Positions 34,700 to 44,353 of a stretch of 64,000 nucleotides of DNA are shown one piece after another. The stretch's first letter is position 1, and the number at the start of each line of letters is the position of its first letter. A program made the position numbers and the translations under genes. The DNA comes from Paracoccus sediminis (GTDB lineage Bacteria > Pseudomonadota > Alphaproteobacteria > Rhodobacterales > Rhodobacteraceae): NCBI RefSeq assembly GCF_900188295.1, contig NZ_FZNM01000009.1, positions 62,001 through 126,000 on the forward strand, read 5' to 3'. The notes under the pieces are model-generated. The model was not told the DNA's origin, did not search any database, and saw nothing but the letters and a program-made list of their open reading frames with translations.

Positions 34700-35176
34700 A
34701 TGCCGCAGGACGCCCGTTTCGCCGATGCAGACCCCGCGCCCCTGTCCCTGATGGCCGAGGACGAGGGGGATCTCCGCATCCTGTCCGCACTGTTGCAGGA
34801 CGCGGTGCTGCCCGCCTCGGAAATGTCCTATGATCCTCGCGGCCGGTCGCTGGCGCTTCTGGTCAACCGGTTCCGCTGGGAAGACGCCGACCAGGCCGCG
34901 GCCGAGGGGCGCGATTACGAACGCGTCCGCTCGGTCCTGCTGATCCGGGATGTGATGCGGGTGCTGTCCGACGGGATCACCCGCGATGGCGACACGGTGA
35001 TGGAACTGCTGGCGATCGCCTGGCAACCGGGCCAGGACGGCGCCGGGCGGCTGGTTCTGGAATTCGCCGGCGACGGCACCCTGGTGGCCGAGGTGGAATG
35101 CATCAACATCGACCTGCGGGACGTGACGCGGCCCTATCGCGCGGTGTCGGGCAAGGCGCCCGCCCATCCCGATTGA
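34700..35176 (+). CDS. DUF2948 family protein
   Basis: 158 residues. It contains the family-typical block EDEGDLRILSALLQDAVLP, followed by RSLALLVNRFRWED and a C-terminal IDLRDVTRPYRAVS. DUF2948 is a conserved alphaproteobacterial family without known function, often placed between murA and hisD as here. No membrane segment or catalytic motif is visible. Confidence 0.8.
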   Translation: MPQDARFADADPAPLSLMAEDEGDLRILSALLQDAVLPASEMSYDPRGRSLALLVNRFRWEDADQAAAEGRDYERVRSVLLIRDVMRVLSDGITRDGDTVMELLAIAWQPGQDGAGRLVLEFAGDGTLVAEVECINIDLRDVTRPYRAVSGKAPAHPD

Positions 35177-35261
35177 GACCGCGCCGCGCTTGAGGCCGCG
35201 CGGCGCAATCGCTAACAAGGCGTGACAAGGGGCTTTCGGATCCCCTCTGCGGGGACAGATC

Positions 35262-36575
35262 ATGCCGGTGACACTCAACACTTCCCAACCCGACTTCGAG
35301 GCCCGTCTTGCTGAAATGCTGTCGGCCAAGCGCGAGGATTCGACCGATGTGAACGCCGCGGTCGCCGCGATCATCGCCGATGTCCGCCACCGTGGCGACG
35401 CGGCGCTGTGCGATCTGACCCGCCGCTTCGACCGGCTTGACCTGACGCCTGGCACCCTGCGTTTTTCCCCCGACGAGATCGCGGCCCATGTCGCCAAGGT
35501 CACGGCCGAGGATCGGGCCGCCCTGTCGCTGGCCGCCGAACGGATCCGTGCCTATCACGCCCGGCAGATGCCCGACGACGCAAGCTGGACCGATCCCGAC
35601 GGCGCCAGCCTGGGCTGGCGGTGGACGCCCGTATCGGCGGCGGGGCTGTATGTGCCGGGCGGCCAGGCGGCCTATCCGTCATCGGTCCTGATGAACGCGG
35701 TCCCGGCACGGGTGGCGGGTGTGGAACGGCTGGTCATCTGCGTGCCGACGCCCGGCGGGGTCGTCAACCCGCTGGTCCTGCTGGCCGCGCAACTGTCGGG
35801 CGTGGACGAGATCTATCGCATCGGCGGCGCGCAGGCGGTGGCGGCTATGGCCTATGGCACGGACACCATCGCGCCGGTGGACAAGGTCACGGGGCCGGGC
35901 AACGCCTATGTCGCGGCGGCCAAGCGGCAGGTTTTCGGCCGCGTCGGCATCGACATGATCGCTGGCCCCTCCGAAGTGCTGGTGATCGCGGACGGCGACC
36001 AGCATCCCGACTGGCTGGCGCTCGACCTGCTGGCCCAGGCCGAACACGACGCCGATGCGCAGTCGATCCTGATTACCACGGACCCGGCCCTTGGTCACGC
36101 CGTCGCGGGCGCCGTGGACCGGATCCTGCCCACCCTGCCCCGTGCGCAGATCGCCGGGGCAAGCTGGCGCGACTATGGCACCATCATCGTCGTGCGCGAC
36201 CTGGACGAAGCGGCCGCACTGTCCAACCGCATCGCGCCCGAACATCTGGAACTGTGCGTGGACGACCCCGAAGGACTGGCCGCGAAATGCGTCCATGCCG
36301 GGGCGATCTTCCTGGGCAGCCATACCCCCGAAGCGGTGGGCGACTACGTCAGCGGGCCGAACCATGTCCTGCCGACCGCCCGGTCGGCGCGGTTTTCGTC
36401 CGGCCTGTCGGTGCTGGATTTCCTGAAACGCACGACGATGGCTCGCCTGACCCCCGGCGCCCTGGCCGCCATCGGCCCCGCCGCGATGCGGCTGGCGGCC
36501 GCCGAAGGATTGCAGGCCCATGGCGAATCCATCCGGGCGCGGCTGGACATGGTGAACGAAAGACCGGCGGAATGA
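35262..36575 (+). CDS. hisD: Histidinol dehydrogenase
   Basis: A 437-residue enzyme performing the last two oxidations of histidine synthesis (histidinol to histidine, NAD-dependent, zinc). Conserved segments: GLYVPGGQAAYPSSVLMNAVPA, GAQAVAAMAYGT, DKVTGPGNAYVAAAKRQVFG, GPSEVLVIAD, and the zinc/catalytic part APEHLEL plus GPNHVLPT. It overlaps the UPF0262 gene by ATGA, the usual arrangement in this group. Confidence 0.97.
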   Translation: MPVTLNTSQPDFEARLAEMLSAKREDSTDVNAAVAAIIADVRHRGDAALCDLTRRFDRLDLTPGTLRFSPDEIAAHVAKVTAEDRAALSLAAERIRAYHARQMPDDASWTDPDGASLGWRWTPVSAAGLYVPGGQAAYPSSVLMNAVPARVAGVERLVICVPTPGGVVNPLVLLAAQLSGVDEIYRIGGAQAVAAMAYGTDTIAPVDKVTGPGNAYVAAAKRQVFGRVGIDMIAGPSEVLVIADGDQHPDWLALDLLAQAEHDADAQSILITTDPALGHAVAGAVDRILPTLPRAQIAGASWRDYGTIIVVRDLDEAAALSNRIAPEHLELCVDDPEGLAAKCVHAGAIFLGSHTPEAVGDYVSGPNHVLPTARSARFSSGLSVLDFLKRTTMARLTPGALAAIGPAAMRLAAAEGLQAHGESIRARLDMVNERPAE

Positions 36576-37051
36576 CCCGGATCGTCCATATCCAGATCGA
36601 CGATTCCCAAGCCTCGCCCGCCACGCCCGAGATGGAGCAGGAACGCAGGGTCGCGATTTTCGATCTGATCGAGGACAACAGTTTCGCCATTCCCGGCCGC
36701 GACGGCCAGCCCGCCCCGCCCGGACCGTTCCGCCTGGATCTGGGCATCCGCGAACGACGGCTGGTGTTCGACGTGGCGGGCGAACAGGGCGGCAAGGTGG
36801 CCGAATTCCACCTGTCGCTTGGACCGTTCCGGCAAGTCACCAAGGACTATTTCCAGATCTGCCAAAGCTATTTCGATGCTGTCAAGCGTCTGCCCCCCGC
36901 CCAGATCGAAGCGATCGACATGGCCCGGCGCGGCATTCACAACGAAGGCGCCCGGACCTTGCAGGAACGGCTGGAGGGCAAGGCCGAACTGGACATCGAC
37001 ACGGCCCGGCGCCTGTTCACCCTGATCTGCGCCCTGGTGCCGCGGGGCTGA
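36572..37051 (+). CDS. UPF0262 family protein
   Basis: 159 residues. The sequence (ERRVAIFDLIEDNSF, FRLDLGIRERRLVFDV, GPFRQVTKDYFQICQSYFDAVK, DMARRGIHNEGA) is characteristic of UPF0262, a conserved alphaproteobacterial family of unknown function always near hisD. It starts inside the hisD stop codon and is 2 nt before the phosphatase gene, so hisD, UPF0262 and the phosphatase form one operon. Confidence 0.88.
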   Translation: MTRIVHIQIDDSQASPATPEMEQERRVAIFDLIEDNSFAIPGRDGQPAPPGPFRLDLGIRERRLVFDVAGEQGGKVAEFHLSLGPFRQVTKDYFQICQSYFDAVKRLPPAQIEAIDMARRGIHNEGARTLQERLEGKAELDIDTARRLFTLICALVPRG

Positions 37052-37053
37052 CG

Positions 37054-37521
37054 ATGACGCGGAACACGATCCCCGCCTCGGTTCTGTTCTGCTGCGATCA
37101 CAATTCGATCCGTTCCCCGATCGCCGAAGGCATGATGAAGAAATTCTATGGCCGCGCGGCCTATGTGCAGTCGGCGGGAGTCCGAAACGACCTGGAGGTG
37201 GACGGCTTTGCCATCGCCGTCTGCGACGAGATCGGCGTCCGCATCGAAAATCACCGCAGCCGCAGCTTTGAGGAGATGAAGGACTGGGGCGACGACCTGG
37301 GCGGATTCGACCTGATCGTGGCCCTGTCGCCCGCCAGCCAGCGGCAGGCCCTGGAACTGACGCGGGTGTTTCACCTGGAGGTCGAATACTGGCCGATCAT
37401 GGATCCCACCGGCCTGGCCGAGGGGCGCGAGGCCAAGCTGGCCGCCTATCGCCAGACCCGCGACCAAATCCAGAAGCGGATGATCGAACGCTTTGGCGCG
37501 CCAACCGTCGCGGAACCCTGA
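37054..37521 (+). CDS. Low-molecular-weight protein tyrosine phosphatase family protein
   Basis: 155 residues. The N-terminal active-site loop CCDHNSIRSPIAEG fits CX5R-S/T of the LMW-PTP/arsenate-reductase fold. The general-acid DP motif near the C-terminus appears as IMDPTGLAEG. The physiological substrate is unknown. It is the last gene of the hisD operon. Confidence 0.85.
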   Translation: MTRNTIPASVLFCCDHNSIRSPIAEGMMKKFYGRAAYVQSAGVRNDLEVDGFAIAVCDEIGVRIENHRSRSFEEMKDWGDDLGGFDLIVALSPASQRQALELTRVFHLEVEYWPIMDPTGLAEGREAKLAAYRQTRDQIQKRMIERFGAPTVAEP

Positions 37522-37542
37522 TAGTGCGCTTTTCGGGCGATG

Positions 37543-37577
37543 AAAAAGCCGCGCCGTTCCCCTGCGGGCGGCGCGGC
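37543..37577 (-). terminator. Intrinsic terminator of the DUF1127 gene
   Basis: A 9-bp perfect stem (GCCGCGCCG at 37548-37556 and CGGCGCGGC at 37569-37577) with a 12-nt loop. On the minus strand it is followed by TTTTT (37543-37547). It may also slow plus-strand transcription from the phosphatase gene. Confidence 0.75.
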
Positions 37578-37603
37578 AGTATGGCGATCCTGATGGGGTA
37601 AGA

Positions 37604-37828
37604 TCAGCGACGCCAGTTCCTGGGCACGTCCCAGATCGGGCGTGCGATTTCCTGCGTGACCTGATCGCGCGTCAGGCCGATGTCACGCAGCTGGTCGTCG
37701 CCCAGTTGCGACAAATCCAGCCGAGAGCGGCGGACGCTAAGAGCAGTCAGGATGCGCTTGCCCAAGGAGGGGCGCGGTAAGAAGCCGTCCCCGGCAAGGG
37801 CATGAAGCGATGCGGCGTGATGGGCCAT
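37604..37828 (-). CDS. DUF1127 domain small protein
   Basis: 74 residues. The C-terminal half has the DUF1127 motif (LSQLGDDQLRDIGLTRDQV), Arg-rich and short, as in proteins of this family that in related bacteria bind RNA and affect phosphate, C1 metabolism or RNA turnover. It is monocistronic, with its own terminator, and divergent from the LysR gene. Confidence 0.85.
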   Translation of the reverse strand: MAHHAASLHALAGDGFLPRPSLGKRILTALSVRRSRLDLSQLGDDQLRDIGLTRDQVTQEIARPIWDVPRNWRR

Positions 37829-37963
37829 CGTTCATCTCCGGTCATGGAAAACATCACAAGGCGTGATTGTTTCCTAATTATTCAATTTCCATTCTTGATG
37901 ATTAGCGCGGCTTGAAGCATAATTGAAACGAATGTTTTTGATCCCATACATCAGGATTGTTGA

Positions 37964-38833
37964 ATGATGCGCAATCTCGACATCGGCACGCTTCGGTCGC
38001 TGCAAGCGGTGGCCGAATACGGCGCCGTCACCCGCGCGGCCGAGGCGTTGAACATGACCCAGAGCGCGCTGTCCATGCAGATGAAGCGGCTGGAGGATCT
38101 GTTTGGCGAACCGATGCTGCAAAAGCAGGGGCGCGGCGTCGTTCTGACCGATTTCGCCGTCGAGCTGCTGATCGAGGCGCGCAAGCTGGTGGCGCTGAAC
38201 GACGCGATCGTGTCCCGTTTCACCGGCCAACGCCCCGAAGCGCGGTTGCGGGTCGGCCTGACCAGCGACTGGCTGTTCACAAAGGTCGCGCAGGCGGTGC
38301 GTGCCTTTCGGCAGGCCAATCCACGGGTCGAACTGATTATCAACGACGGACGCAGCAAGGATCTGCGCCAGCAGATGAAGCGCGGCGAACACGACGTGAT
38401 CCTGACCACCGAATTCGAAACCCCGCCCGGCGCGATCCACCTGGCCAAGATAGACCTGGCCTGGTTCGGGGCGATCGGCGGGCAAGCCTGGGCCCAGCGT
38501 CCCCTGCCTTTGGCGAATTCGCCGCATTGCGCATACTATCCGGTCGGGCTGACCGCGCTTGACCGGGCGGGCATCGAATGGGTCCAGGGCGTGGCCGATG
38601 GCGGCAGCGACACCTGGCGCGTCACCGCCGCCGCCGATCTGGGCATCACCATCCTGCCGCGCGGCATCGCCCAGGCGGGACTGGAACCCGTGGAACACGG
38701 CGGCGCCCTGCCGCCCCTGCCGCCGACCTGGCTGAACGTCTATGTGGCCGACGGCCCCGCCCGGCGCGAGGCGGCGGAATTCGCGGGCTATCTTCGACGC
38801 GCCGTCTGCGAAGTGGCCGCGATGGCCGCCTGA
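37964..38833 (+). CDS. LysR-family transcriptional regulator
   Basis: 289 residues. The N-terminal winged helix (LRSLQAVAEYGAVTRAAEALNMTQSALSMQMKRLEDLFGEPMLQKQGRG) is typical; the C-terminal part is a periplasmic-binding-like effector domain. The divergent partner is DUF1127, which is not a usual metabolic target, and trpA follows after 63 nt. Effector and regulon are unknown. Confidence 0.92.
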   Translation: MMRNLDIGTLRSLQAVAEYGAVTRAAEALNMTQSALSMQMKRLEDLFGEPMLQKQGRGVVLTDFAVELLIEARKLVALNDAIVSRFTGQRPEARLRVGLTSDWLFTKVAQAVRAFRQANPRVELIINDGRSKDLRQQMKRGEHDVILTTEFETPPGAIHLAKIDLAWFGAIGGQAWAQRPLPLANSPHCAYYPVGLTALDRAGIEWVQGVADGGSDTWRVTAAADLGITILPRGIAQAGLEPVEHGGALPPLPPTWLNVYVADGPARREAAEFAGYLRRAVCEVAAMAA

Positions 38834-38896
38834 AGCCTGCGGCTGATTGACAGCCCGCCCCGTGCGCTGCACTTAGGCAGCGGCACAGCGGAGTGG

Positions 38897-39697
38897 ATGA
38901 TGACCCGGATCGACGACACCTTTCAGCGGTTGCAAGCGCAGGGGCGCAAGGCTTTCGTGACCTATATCATGGCCTCGGACCCCGATGACGCGACCATGCT
39001 GGACATCATGTGCGGCCTGCCGGATGCCGGGGTGGACATCATCGAACTGGGAATGCCCTTCACCGATCCCATGGCTGACGGCCCCACCATCCAGGCTGCC
39101 GGCCAGCGGGCGCTTGCCGCAGGCGGCAGCGTGACGCGGACGTTGGACATCCTGCGCGAATTCCGCAAGACGGACGATACCACCCCGGTCGTGCTGATGG
39201 GGTATTACAACCCCATCTATGCCCGCCAGGGCGGGGTCGACGGCTTTCTGGCCGAGGCAAGGGACGCGGGCGTGGACGGCCTGATCGTCGTGGACCTTCC
39301 GCCCGAGGAGGATGCCGAACTGTGCATCCCCGCCACCCGCGCCGGGTTGAACTTCATCCGCCTGGCCACGCCCACGACCGACGACCGCCGCCTGCCCGCC
39401 GTGGTCAGGAACACGTCGGGTTTCGTCTATTACGTCAGCGTCACCGGCATCACCGGCGGCCCGGCCGCCAATGCCGCCGAGGTCGCGCCCGAAGTCGCCC
39501 GCATCCGCGCCGCCGCTAATCTGCCCGTGGTCGTCGGTTTCGGCATCTCGACCCCCGAGGCCGCTGAACAGGTTGCAAGCGTCGCCGACGGCTGCGTGGT
39601 GGGCAGCGCCATCGTCAGGAAGATCGGCGAAGGCCGCCCCGTGGCCGAGGTGCTGGACTTCGTGCGCGACCTGGCCGCCGGGGCGCATCGCGGCTGA
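38897..39697 (+). CDS. trpA: Tryptophan synthase alpha subunit
   Basis: A 266-residue TIM barrel cleaving indole-3-glycerol phosphate to indole. The catalytic Glu and Asp lie in [29 protein letters not shown] and [14 protein letters not shown] are also conserved. ATG 38897 and ATG 38900 are both possible. trpB is not in the vicinity. The stop overlaps the next ATG (TGATG). Confidence 0.97.
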   Translation: MMTRIDDTFQRLQAQGRKAFVTYIMASDPDDATMLDIMCGLPDAGVDIIELGMPFTDPMADGPTIQAAGQRALAAGGSVTRTLDILREFRKTDDTTPVVLMGYYNPIYARQGGVDGFLAEARDAGVDGLIVVDLPPEEDAELCIPATRAGLNFIRLATPTTDDRRLPAVVRNTSGFVYYVSVTGITGGPAANAAEVAPEVARIRAAANLPVVVGFGISTPEAAEQVASVADGCVVGSAIVRKIGEGRPVAEVLDFVRDLAAGAHRG

Positions 39698-40257
39698 TGC
39701 GGACGCCGGCGTTCGATCACATCGCCATCGCCGCCCGGTCCCTGGACGAGGGCGCGGCATGGTTGACGGATCGTCTGGGCATCGCCCCCGAACCGGGCGG
39801 CAAGCATCCGGCAATGGGCACGCACAACCTGCTGCTGTCGCTGGGTCCGGGGGAATATCTGGAACTGATCGCGGTCGATCCCGACGCGCCTGACACCAGC
39901 CGCGCCCGCTGGTTCGGTCTGGACCGTTTCGACGGCCCGCCGCGTCTTGCCGGTTGGGTCATGCGGCAGTCCCCCCTGGATCCGCCCGTCGGCACCTCGA
40001 TCGCCGCCGCCAGCCGGGGCGATCTTCGCTGGCGAATCACCCTGCCGGATTCGGGGCAGATGCCGCAGGATGGGGCGCAGCCCATGAGGATCGACTGGGG
40101 CAGCGGCGCCCATCCGTCGGACCGCCTGCCCGACAGGGGGCTGCGGCTGTCGGGCCTGACGCTGCCCCTGGACCGGATGCCCCTGGATGATCCGCGTCTT
40201 CGACAAGGGGGCTTCGGCGCGCGGATCGCCACGCCTGCGGGCGAGGTCGCATTGTGA
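39697..40257 (+). CDS. VOC/glyoxalase-like domain protein
   Basis: 186 residues. The N-terminal half FDHIAIAARSLDEGAAWLTDRLGI, then GTHNLLLSLGPGEYLELIAVDP, is a glyoxalase-like (VOC) fold of the larger Glyoxalase_3 type. No specific substrate can be deduced. It is translationally coupled to trpA upstream and overlaps the acetyltransferase start. Confidence 0.8.
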   Translation: MRTPAFDHIAIAARSLDEGAAWLTDRLGIAPEPGGKHPAMGTHNLLLSLGPGEYLELIAVDPDAPDTSRARWFGLDRFDGPPRLAGWVMRQSPLDPPVGTSIAAASRGDLRWRITLPDSGQMPQDGAQPMRIDWGSGAHPSDRLPDRGLRLSGLTLPLDRMPLDDPRLRQGGFGARIATPAGEVAL

Positions 40258-40745
40258 TCCGCCCGGCCAGTCCCGGCGACGTACCGGCGATCGCCGCGAT
40301 CTGGAACCCGATCATCCGCGATACCGTCATCACCTTCTGGCCGACCGAGCGCAGCGAGGCGGACATCGCCATCCTGATCGCTGACCGCCAGGCCGCGGGC
40401 CATCCCTTTGTCGTGGCCTGCGACGCGGACGGGATTTCGGGATTTGCGACCTACAGTCAGTTCCGCGCGGGCGGCGGGTACGCGCGCAGCATGGAACACA
40501 CCATCTATCTTGCGCCCCGATCCCGCGGTCGCGGCACGGGTCGCCTGCTGCTGGCGGCCCTGGAAGACCATGCCCGCGACCGGGGCCACCGGATCCTGAT
40601 CGGTGGAATCACCGCCTCCAACGAGGGATCGCTGCGGTTTCACGCCCGCGCGGGTTACGGCGAATGGGGGCGCGTCCCCTGTGCTGGCTGGAAATTCGGC
40701 AGGTTTCACGATCTGGTGCTGATGGGCAAGGATCTGAAGGCCTGA
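40254..40745 (+). CDS. GNAT N-acetyltransferase, phosphinothricin/methionine sulfone type
   Basis: 163 residues from GTG 40254. IRPASPGDVPAIAAIWNPIIRDTVITFWPTER and the acetyl-CoA loop RSRGRGTGRLLLAALEDHA fit the Pat/MnaT-like subgroup. The C-terminal CAGWKFGRFHDLVLMGK is typical of it. It may detoxify amino-acid analogues. Overlap with the VOC gene indicates one transcript with trpA. Confidence 0.85.
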   Translation: MIRPASPGDVPAIAAIWNPIIRDTVITFWPTERSEADIAILIADRQAAGHPFVVACDADGISGFATYSQFRAGGGYARSMEHTIYLAPRSRGRGTGRLLLAALEDHARDRGHRILIGGITASNEGSLRFHARAGYGEWGRVPCAGWKFGRFHDLVLMGKDLKA

Positions 40746-40816
40746 CCTTCGGACAAAAGGACCGCCGTGACACACTGTCCCTACACTTGCCGCGTGTTAC
40801 CCGTTAACCTGTGCTC

Positions 40817-41548
40817 ATGAACATCCGCGCGACCCACACCCTCTGCCCCAGCCTGCCGAAGCCCCGCAGCTTCTGGCAGCGGATCGGCGACCGTCTGGCC
40901 GCGCTGCTGGGCAGCCAGCGCGCGGCGGTCCCGCCCGAACGGTCGGTGGCCTTCACCATCGCGGTGATCGCGCTTGGCGCCAAGCTGGCCAAGGCCGACG
41001 GGGCCGTGGGGCGGGCCGAGGTCGCGGCCTTCCGCCGGGTCTTCATCATCCCGCGGGCCGAGGAAAAGAACGCGGCCCGTGTCTTTGACCTGGCCCGTCA
41101 GGACGTGGCCGGTTTCGACGCCTGGGCGCGCCGCATCGCCGCAATGTTCCAGCCGGGCGACCCGGTTCTGGCCGACGTGATCGAGGGATTGTGCATCATC
41201 GCCGTGGCCGATGGCGACATGCACGAAAACGAAATCCTGTTTATCGACGAGGTGGGGCGCATCTTCGGCCTGCCCGCCGACCGCGTCGTGGCGATCCGCC
41301 TGCGCCACGATCATCCGGCGGGCTGTCCGCCCTGCGACGTGCTGGGCATCCCCCTGGACACCCCCCTGCCCGAGGCGCGCAAGCGGTTCCGCGCCCTGAT
41401 CCTGGACGCCCACCCCGACCGCGCCATCGCCCGAGGCCTGCCGCCCGAGGCCGTGCGCCTGGCCGAGGCGCGCACCCGCCGCCTGAACGAGGCCTGGCAG
41501 AAATTTCGCGTCCTGCATCGCGGTCCCATGGCCACGCCCGCCGAATAG
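40817..41548 (+). CDS. TerB-like plus J-domain protein (DjlA-like)
   Basis: 243 residues from ATG 40817 (GTG 40811 in frame). Residues about 45-160 are a TerB-like helical domain (FTIAVIALGAKLAKADGAVGRAEV, LCIIAVADGDMHENEILFI). The C-terminus is a J domain (DVLGIPLDTPLPEARKRFRAL, HPD in DAHPDRA, NEAWQKF). There is no N-terminal membrane helix, unlike E. coli DjlA. It is a likely DnaK co-chaperone. Confidence 0.88.
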   Translation: MNIRATHTLCPSLPKPRSFWQRIGDRLAALLGSQRAAVPPERSVAFTIAVIALGAKLAKADGAVGRAEVAAFRRVFIIPRAEEKNAARVFDLARQDVAGFDAWARRIAAMFQPGDPVLADVIEGLCIIAVADGDMHENEILFIDEVGRIFGLPADRVVAIRLRHDHPAGCPPCDVLGIPLDTPLPEARKRFRALILDAHPDRAIARGLPPEAVRLAEARTRRLNEAWQKFRVLHRGPMATPAE

Positions 41549-41611
41549 GCCCCGGCCCTTGCCGCCCCCCGTCGCAGCGACTAGGTTCGGCCCGATCCCC
41601 TGACGGACCCG

Positions 41612-43402
41612 ATGATGCCCGACGACGCCCCCCCAAGCCCTTCGGCAAAGACCTATCAGGTTCTGGCCCGGAAATACCGGCCGGAAACCTTTGCCGATCT
41701 TGTGGGTCAGGATGCGATGGTGCGCACCCTGAAGAACGCCTTTGCCGCCGACCGCATCGCGCAGGCCTTCGTGATGACCGGCATTCGCGGCACTGGAAAA
41801 ACCACCACGGCGCGCATCATCGCCAAGGGCATGAACTGCGTCGGCCCCGACGGCCACGGCGGTCCCACCACCGAACCCTGCGGGGTGTGCGAACATTGCG
41901 TGGCGATCAGCCAGGGCCGCCACGTCGACGTGCTGGAAATGGACGCCGCCAGCCGCACCGGTGTCGGCGACATCCGCGAGATCATCGAAAGCGTGCATTA
42001 CCGGGCAGCCTCGGCGCGCTACAAGATCTATATCATCGACGAAGTGCACATGCTGTCCACCAGCGCCTTCAACGCGCTGCTGAAGACGCTGGAAGAACCC
42101 CCCCCGCATGTGAAGTTCATCTTTGCCACCACCGAAATCCGCAAGGTGCCGGTGACGGTGCTGTCGCGCTGCCAGCGGTTCGACCTGCGCCGCATCGAGC
42201 CCGAGGTGATGATCGCCCTTTTGCGCCGCATCGCCGCGGCCGAGGGCGCGGGCATTACCGACGATGCCTTGGCGTTGATTACCCGCGCGGCCGAAGGATC
42301 GGCCCGCGACGCGACCAGCCTGCTGGACCAGGCGATCAGCCATGGCGCGGGCGAAACGACCGCCGAACAGGTCCGCGCGATGCTGGGCCTGGCCGACCGT
42401 GGCCGCGTCCTCGACCTGTTCGAGATGATCCTGCGCGGCGACGCGGCATCCGCCCTGACCGAACTGCAATCGCAATATGCCGATGGCGCCGATCCGGTGG
42501 CCGTGCTGCGCGACCTGGCGGAAATGACGCACTGGATCTCGGTCGTGAAGATCACGCCGGATGCGGGCGACGATCCGACGATCGCCCCCGACGAACGGGT
42601 GCGGGGCCGGGATCTGGCCGACCGGCTGGCGATGCGCGTGCTGACGCGCCTGTGGCAGATGCTTCTGAAGGCGTTGGAGGAGGTGTCCGCCGCCCCGAAT
42701 GCCATGATGGCCGCCGAGATGGCGGTGATCCGCCTGACCCATGTGGCCGACCTGCCCGACCCCGAACAGTTGATCCGCCGCGTCCAGCAGGCCCAGGCGG
42801 CGGGCGATTTCGCGCGTTCCGCTGCGCCTGCCGTCCCGGCGCAGGCCCCGCGCGCCATGCGTCCCGCCCCCGTGATCGCGCAAGGGTCCGGGGCCGCGAC
42901 GGCGTTGGCGGTCAGCCCCGATGCCTTTGCCGCCTGGCCGGATTTCCCTTCGGTTCTGGAACTGATCCGGCGGATGGGCGACATGCTGCTGCTGATGCAG
43001 GTTGAAAGGCATGTCGGGCTGGTCCGCTACAGCCCCGGCCGGATCGAGTTCCAGCCCCAGGGCAATGCCCCCCGCGATCTGGCGCAGCGGCTGGCCGAAC
43101 GGTTGCGCGGCTGGACCGGCGGACAACGCTGGGCCGTCACCGTCACGAACGACGGCGGCGCGGCGACCATTGCCCAGCAGCAGGCCGCACAGCAGCGCGA
43201 CCGGGAAGACCGCGCCATGCAATTGCCCATCGTGCAACAGGTGTTGGCGGCGTTTCCGGGCGCCACGCTGCGGCGGGTCCGCCACGACCCCGTGATGAGC
43301 GAAACGATCGAGGCCGCCGAGGGCGCGGCCAACCCGCACGAGACGACCCAAGGCCCCGTGGCCGAGGTCGAGGAATGGGATCCCTTCGAAGACGAGGAAT
43401 AG
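41612..43402 (+). CDS. dnaX: DNA polymerase III subunit gamma/tau
   Basis: A 596-residue AAA+ clamp loader subunit. Walker A GIRGTGKTTTARII, a zinc module with CGVCEHC, DEVHMLSTSAFNALLKTLEEPP (Walker B region) and the sensor 1 ATTEIRKVP are present. A proline/alanine-rich linker leads to the tau-specific C-terminus ending WDPFEDEE. I did not find a clear internal frameshift site. It heads the dnaX-ybaB-recR cluster. Confidence 0.96.
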   Translation: MMPDDAPPSPSAKTYQVLARKYRPETFADLVGQDAMVRTLKNAFAADRIAQAFVMTGIRGTGKTTTARIIAKGMNCVGPDGHGGPTTEPCGVCEHCVAISQGRHVDVLEMDAASRTGVGDIREIIESVHYRAASARYKIYIIDEVHMLSTSAFNALLKTLEEPPPHVKFIFATTEIRKVPVTVLSRCQRFDLRRIEPEVMIALLRRIAAAEGAGITDDALALITRAAEGSARDATSLLDQAISHGAGETTAEQVRAMLGLADRGRVLDLFEMILRGDAASALTELQSQYADGADPVAVLRDLAEMTHWISVVKITPDAGDDPTIAPDERVRGRDLADRLAMRVLTRLWQMLLKALEEVSAAPNAMMAAEMAVIRLTHVADLPDPEQLIRRVQQAQAAGDFARSAAPAVPAQAPRAMRPAPVIAQGSGAATALAVSPDAFAAWPDFPSVLELIRRMGDMLLLMQVERHVGLVRYSPGRIEFQPQGNAPRDLAQRLAERLRGWTGGQRWAVTVTNDGGAATIAQQQAAQQRDREDRAMQLPIVQQVLAAFPGATLRRVRHDPVMSETIEAAEGAANPHETTQGPVAEVEEWDPFEDEE

Positions 43403-43405
43403 GCG

Positions 43406-43750
43406 ATGATAAAAGGTCTGGGCAACATCGGCGACATGGCCAGGATGATGAAGGCCGCAAAGGACATGCAGGACCGGATGCAGCAGGTGCAGGCCGACCT
43501 GGACGCCATCACCGTGACCGGCGAATCCGGCGCGGGGCTTGTCCGGGCCACCTGCACCGCCAAGGGCGAATTGACGGCGCTTGACATCGACCCGTCGATC
43601 TTCGTGCCGTCGGAAAAAGAGGTGGTCGAGGATCTGATTCTGGCCGCGATCAAGGATGCGCAGCGCAAGGCGCAGGACCGGATGCAATCGGAAATGGCCC
43701 GCATCACCGAAGGCATGGGCCTGCCCGCCGACATGAAGCTGCCGTTCTGA
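43406..43750 (+). CDS. YbaB/EbfC family nucleoid-associated protein
   Basis: 114 residues. GLGNIGDMARMMKAAKDMQDRMQQVQADLDAI and the C-terminal MARITEGMGLPADMKLPF are characteristic. It is a dimeric DNA-binding protein thought to affect nucleoid structure and recombination. It lies 3 nt after dnaX and 3 nt before recR, the standard operon. Confidence 0.95.
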   Translation: MIKGLGNIGDMARMMKAAKDMQDRMQQVQADLDAITVTGESGAGLVRATCTAKGELTALDIDPSIFVPSEKEVVEDLILAAIKDAQRKAQDRMQSEMARITEGMGLPADMKLPF

Positions 43751-43753
43751 TCC

Positions 43754-44353
43754 ATGGCCGACGGCAGCGACGACATCCAGGCGCTTGTGGGGTTGATGGC
43801 GCGGCTGCCGGGGCTTGGCCCCCGGTCCGCCCGGCGCATCGTGCTGCACCTGATCCGCAAGCGGACCGGGCAGATGTCGCAACTGGCGGGGTTGCTGGAC
43901 CGTGTGGCGGTGAATTCCCGCGAATGCGTGACCTGCGGCAACGTCACCGACCGCGACGAATGCGCGATATGCGCCGATCCGGCCCGCGCAACCGGCGAGA
44001 TCTGCGTCGTTCAGGACGTGGCCGATCTGTGGGCGATGGAACGCGGCCGCGCCTTCGGCGGGCGCTATCACGTCCTGGGCGGCACCCTGTCCGCCCTGGA
44101 CGAGGTCGGTCCCGACGACCTGGGCATCCCGGCCCTGATCGACCGGGTGGAGCGCGAGCGAATCCGCGAAGTCATCCTGGCCTTGAATGCCACCGTCGAT
44201 GGCCAGACCACGGCGCATTACATCGCCGACGCCCTGGCCGATTCAGGCGCGACCGTCACGGGCCTTGCCCAGGGCGTGCCGGTCGGCGGGGAACTGGATT
44301 ACCTTGACGACGGCACGATCAGCGCCGCGCTGCGGGCGCGGCGGCGGCTTTAA
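43754..44353 (+). CDS. recR: Recombination mediator RecR
   Basis: 199 residues. N-terminal helix-hairpin-helix ([20 protein letters not shown]), a zinc finger with [16 protein letters not shown] and a Toprim domain ([16 protein letters not shown]). RecR with RecO/RecF loads RecA at gaps. Its end overlaps the convergent lysine tRNA synthetase gene by 4 nt. Confidence 0.97.
   Translation: MADGSDDIQALVGLMARLPGLGPRSARRIVLHLIRKRTGQMSQLAGLLDRVAVNSRECVTCGNVTDRDECAICADPARATGEICVVQDVADLWAMERGRAFGGRYHVLGGTLSALDEVGPDDLGIPALIDRVERERIREVILALNATVDGQTTAHYIADALADSGATVTGLAQGVPVGGELDYLDDGTISAALRARRRL

Noticed and set aside
41612..43402. Programmed frameshift producing a gamma form of DnaX
   Set aside because: I found no convincing slippery A-rich run with a following hairpin in the middle of the gene.
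40781..44218. 1145-codon minus-strand frame opposite dnaX, ybaB and recR
   Set aside because: Gly/His/Arg-rich shadow of well-recognised genes; no domain.
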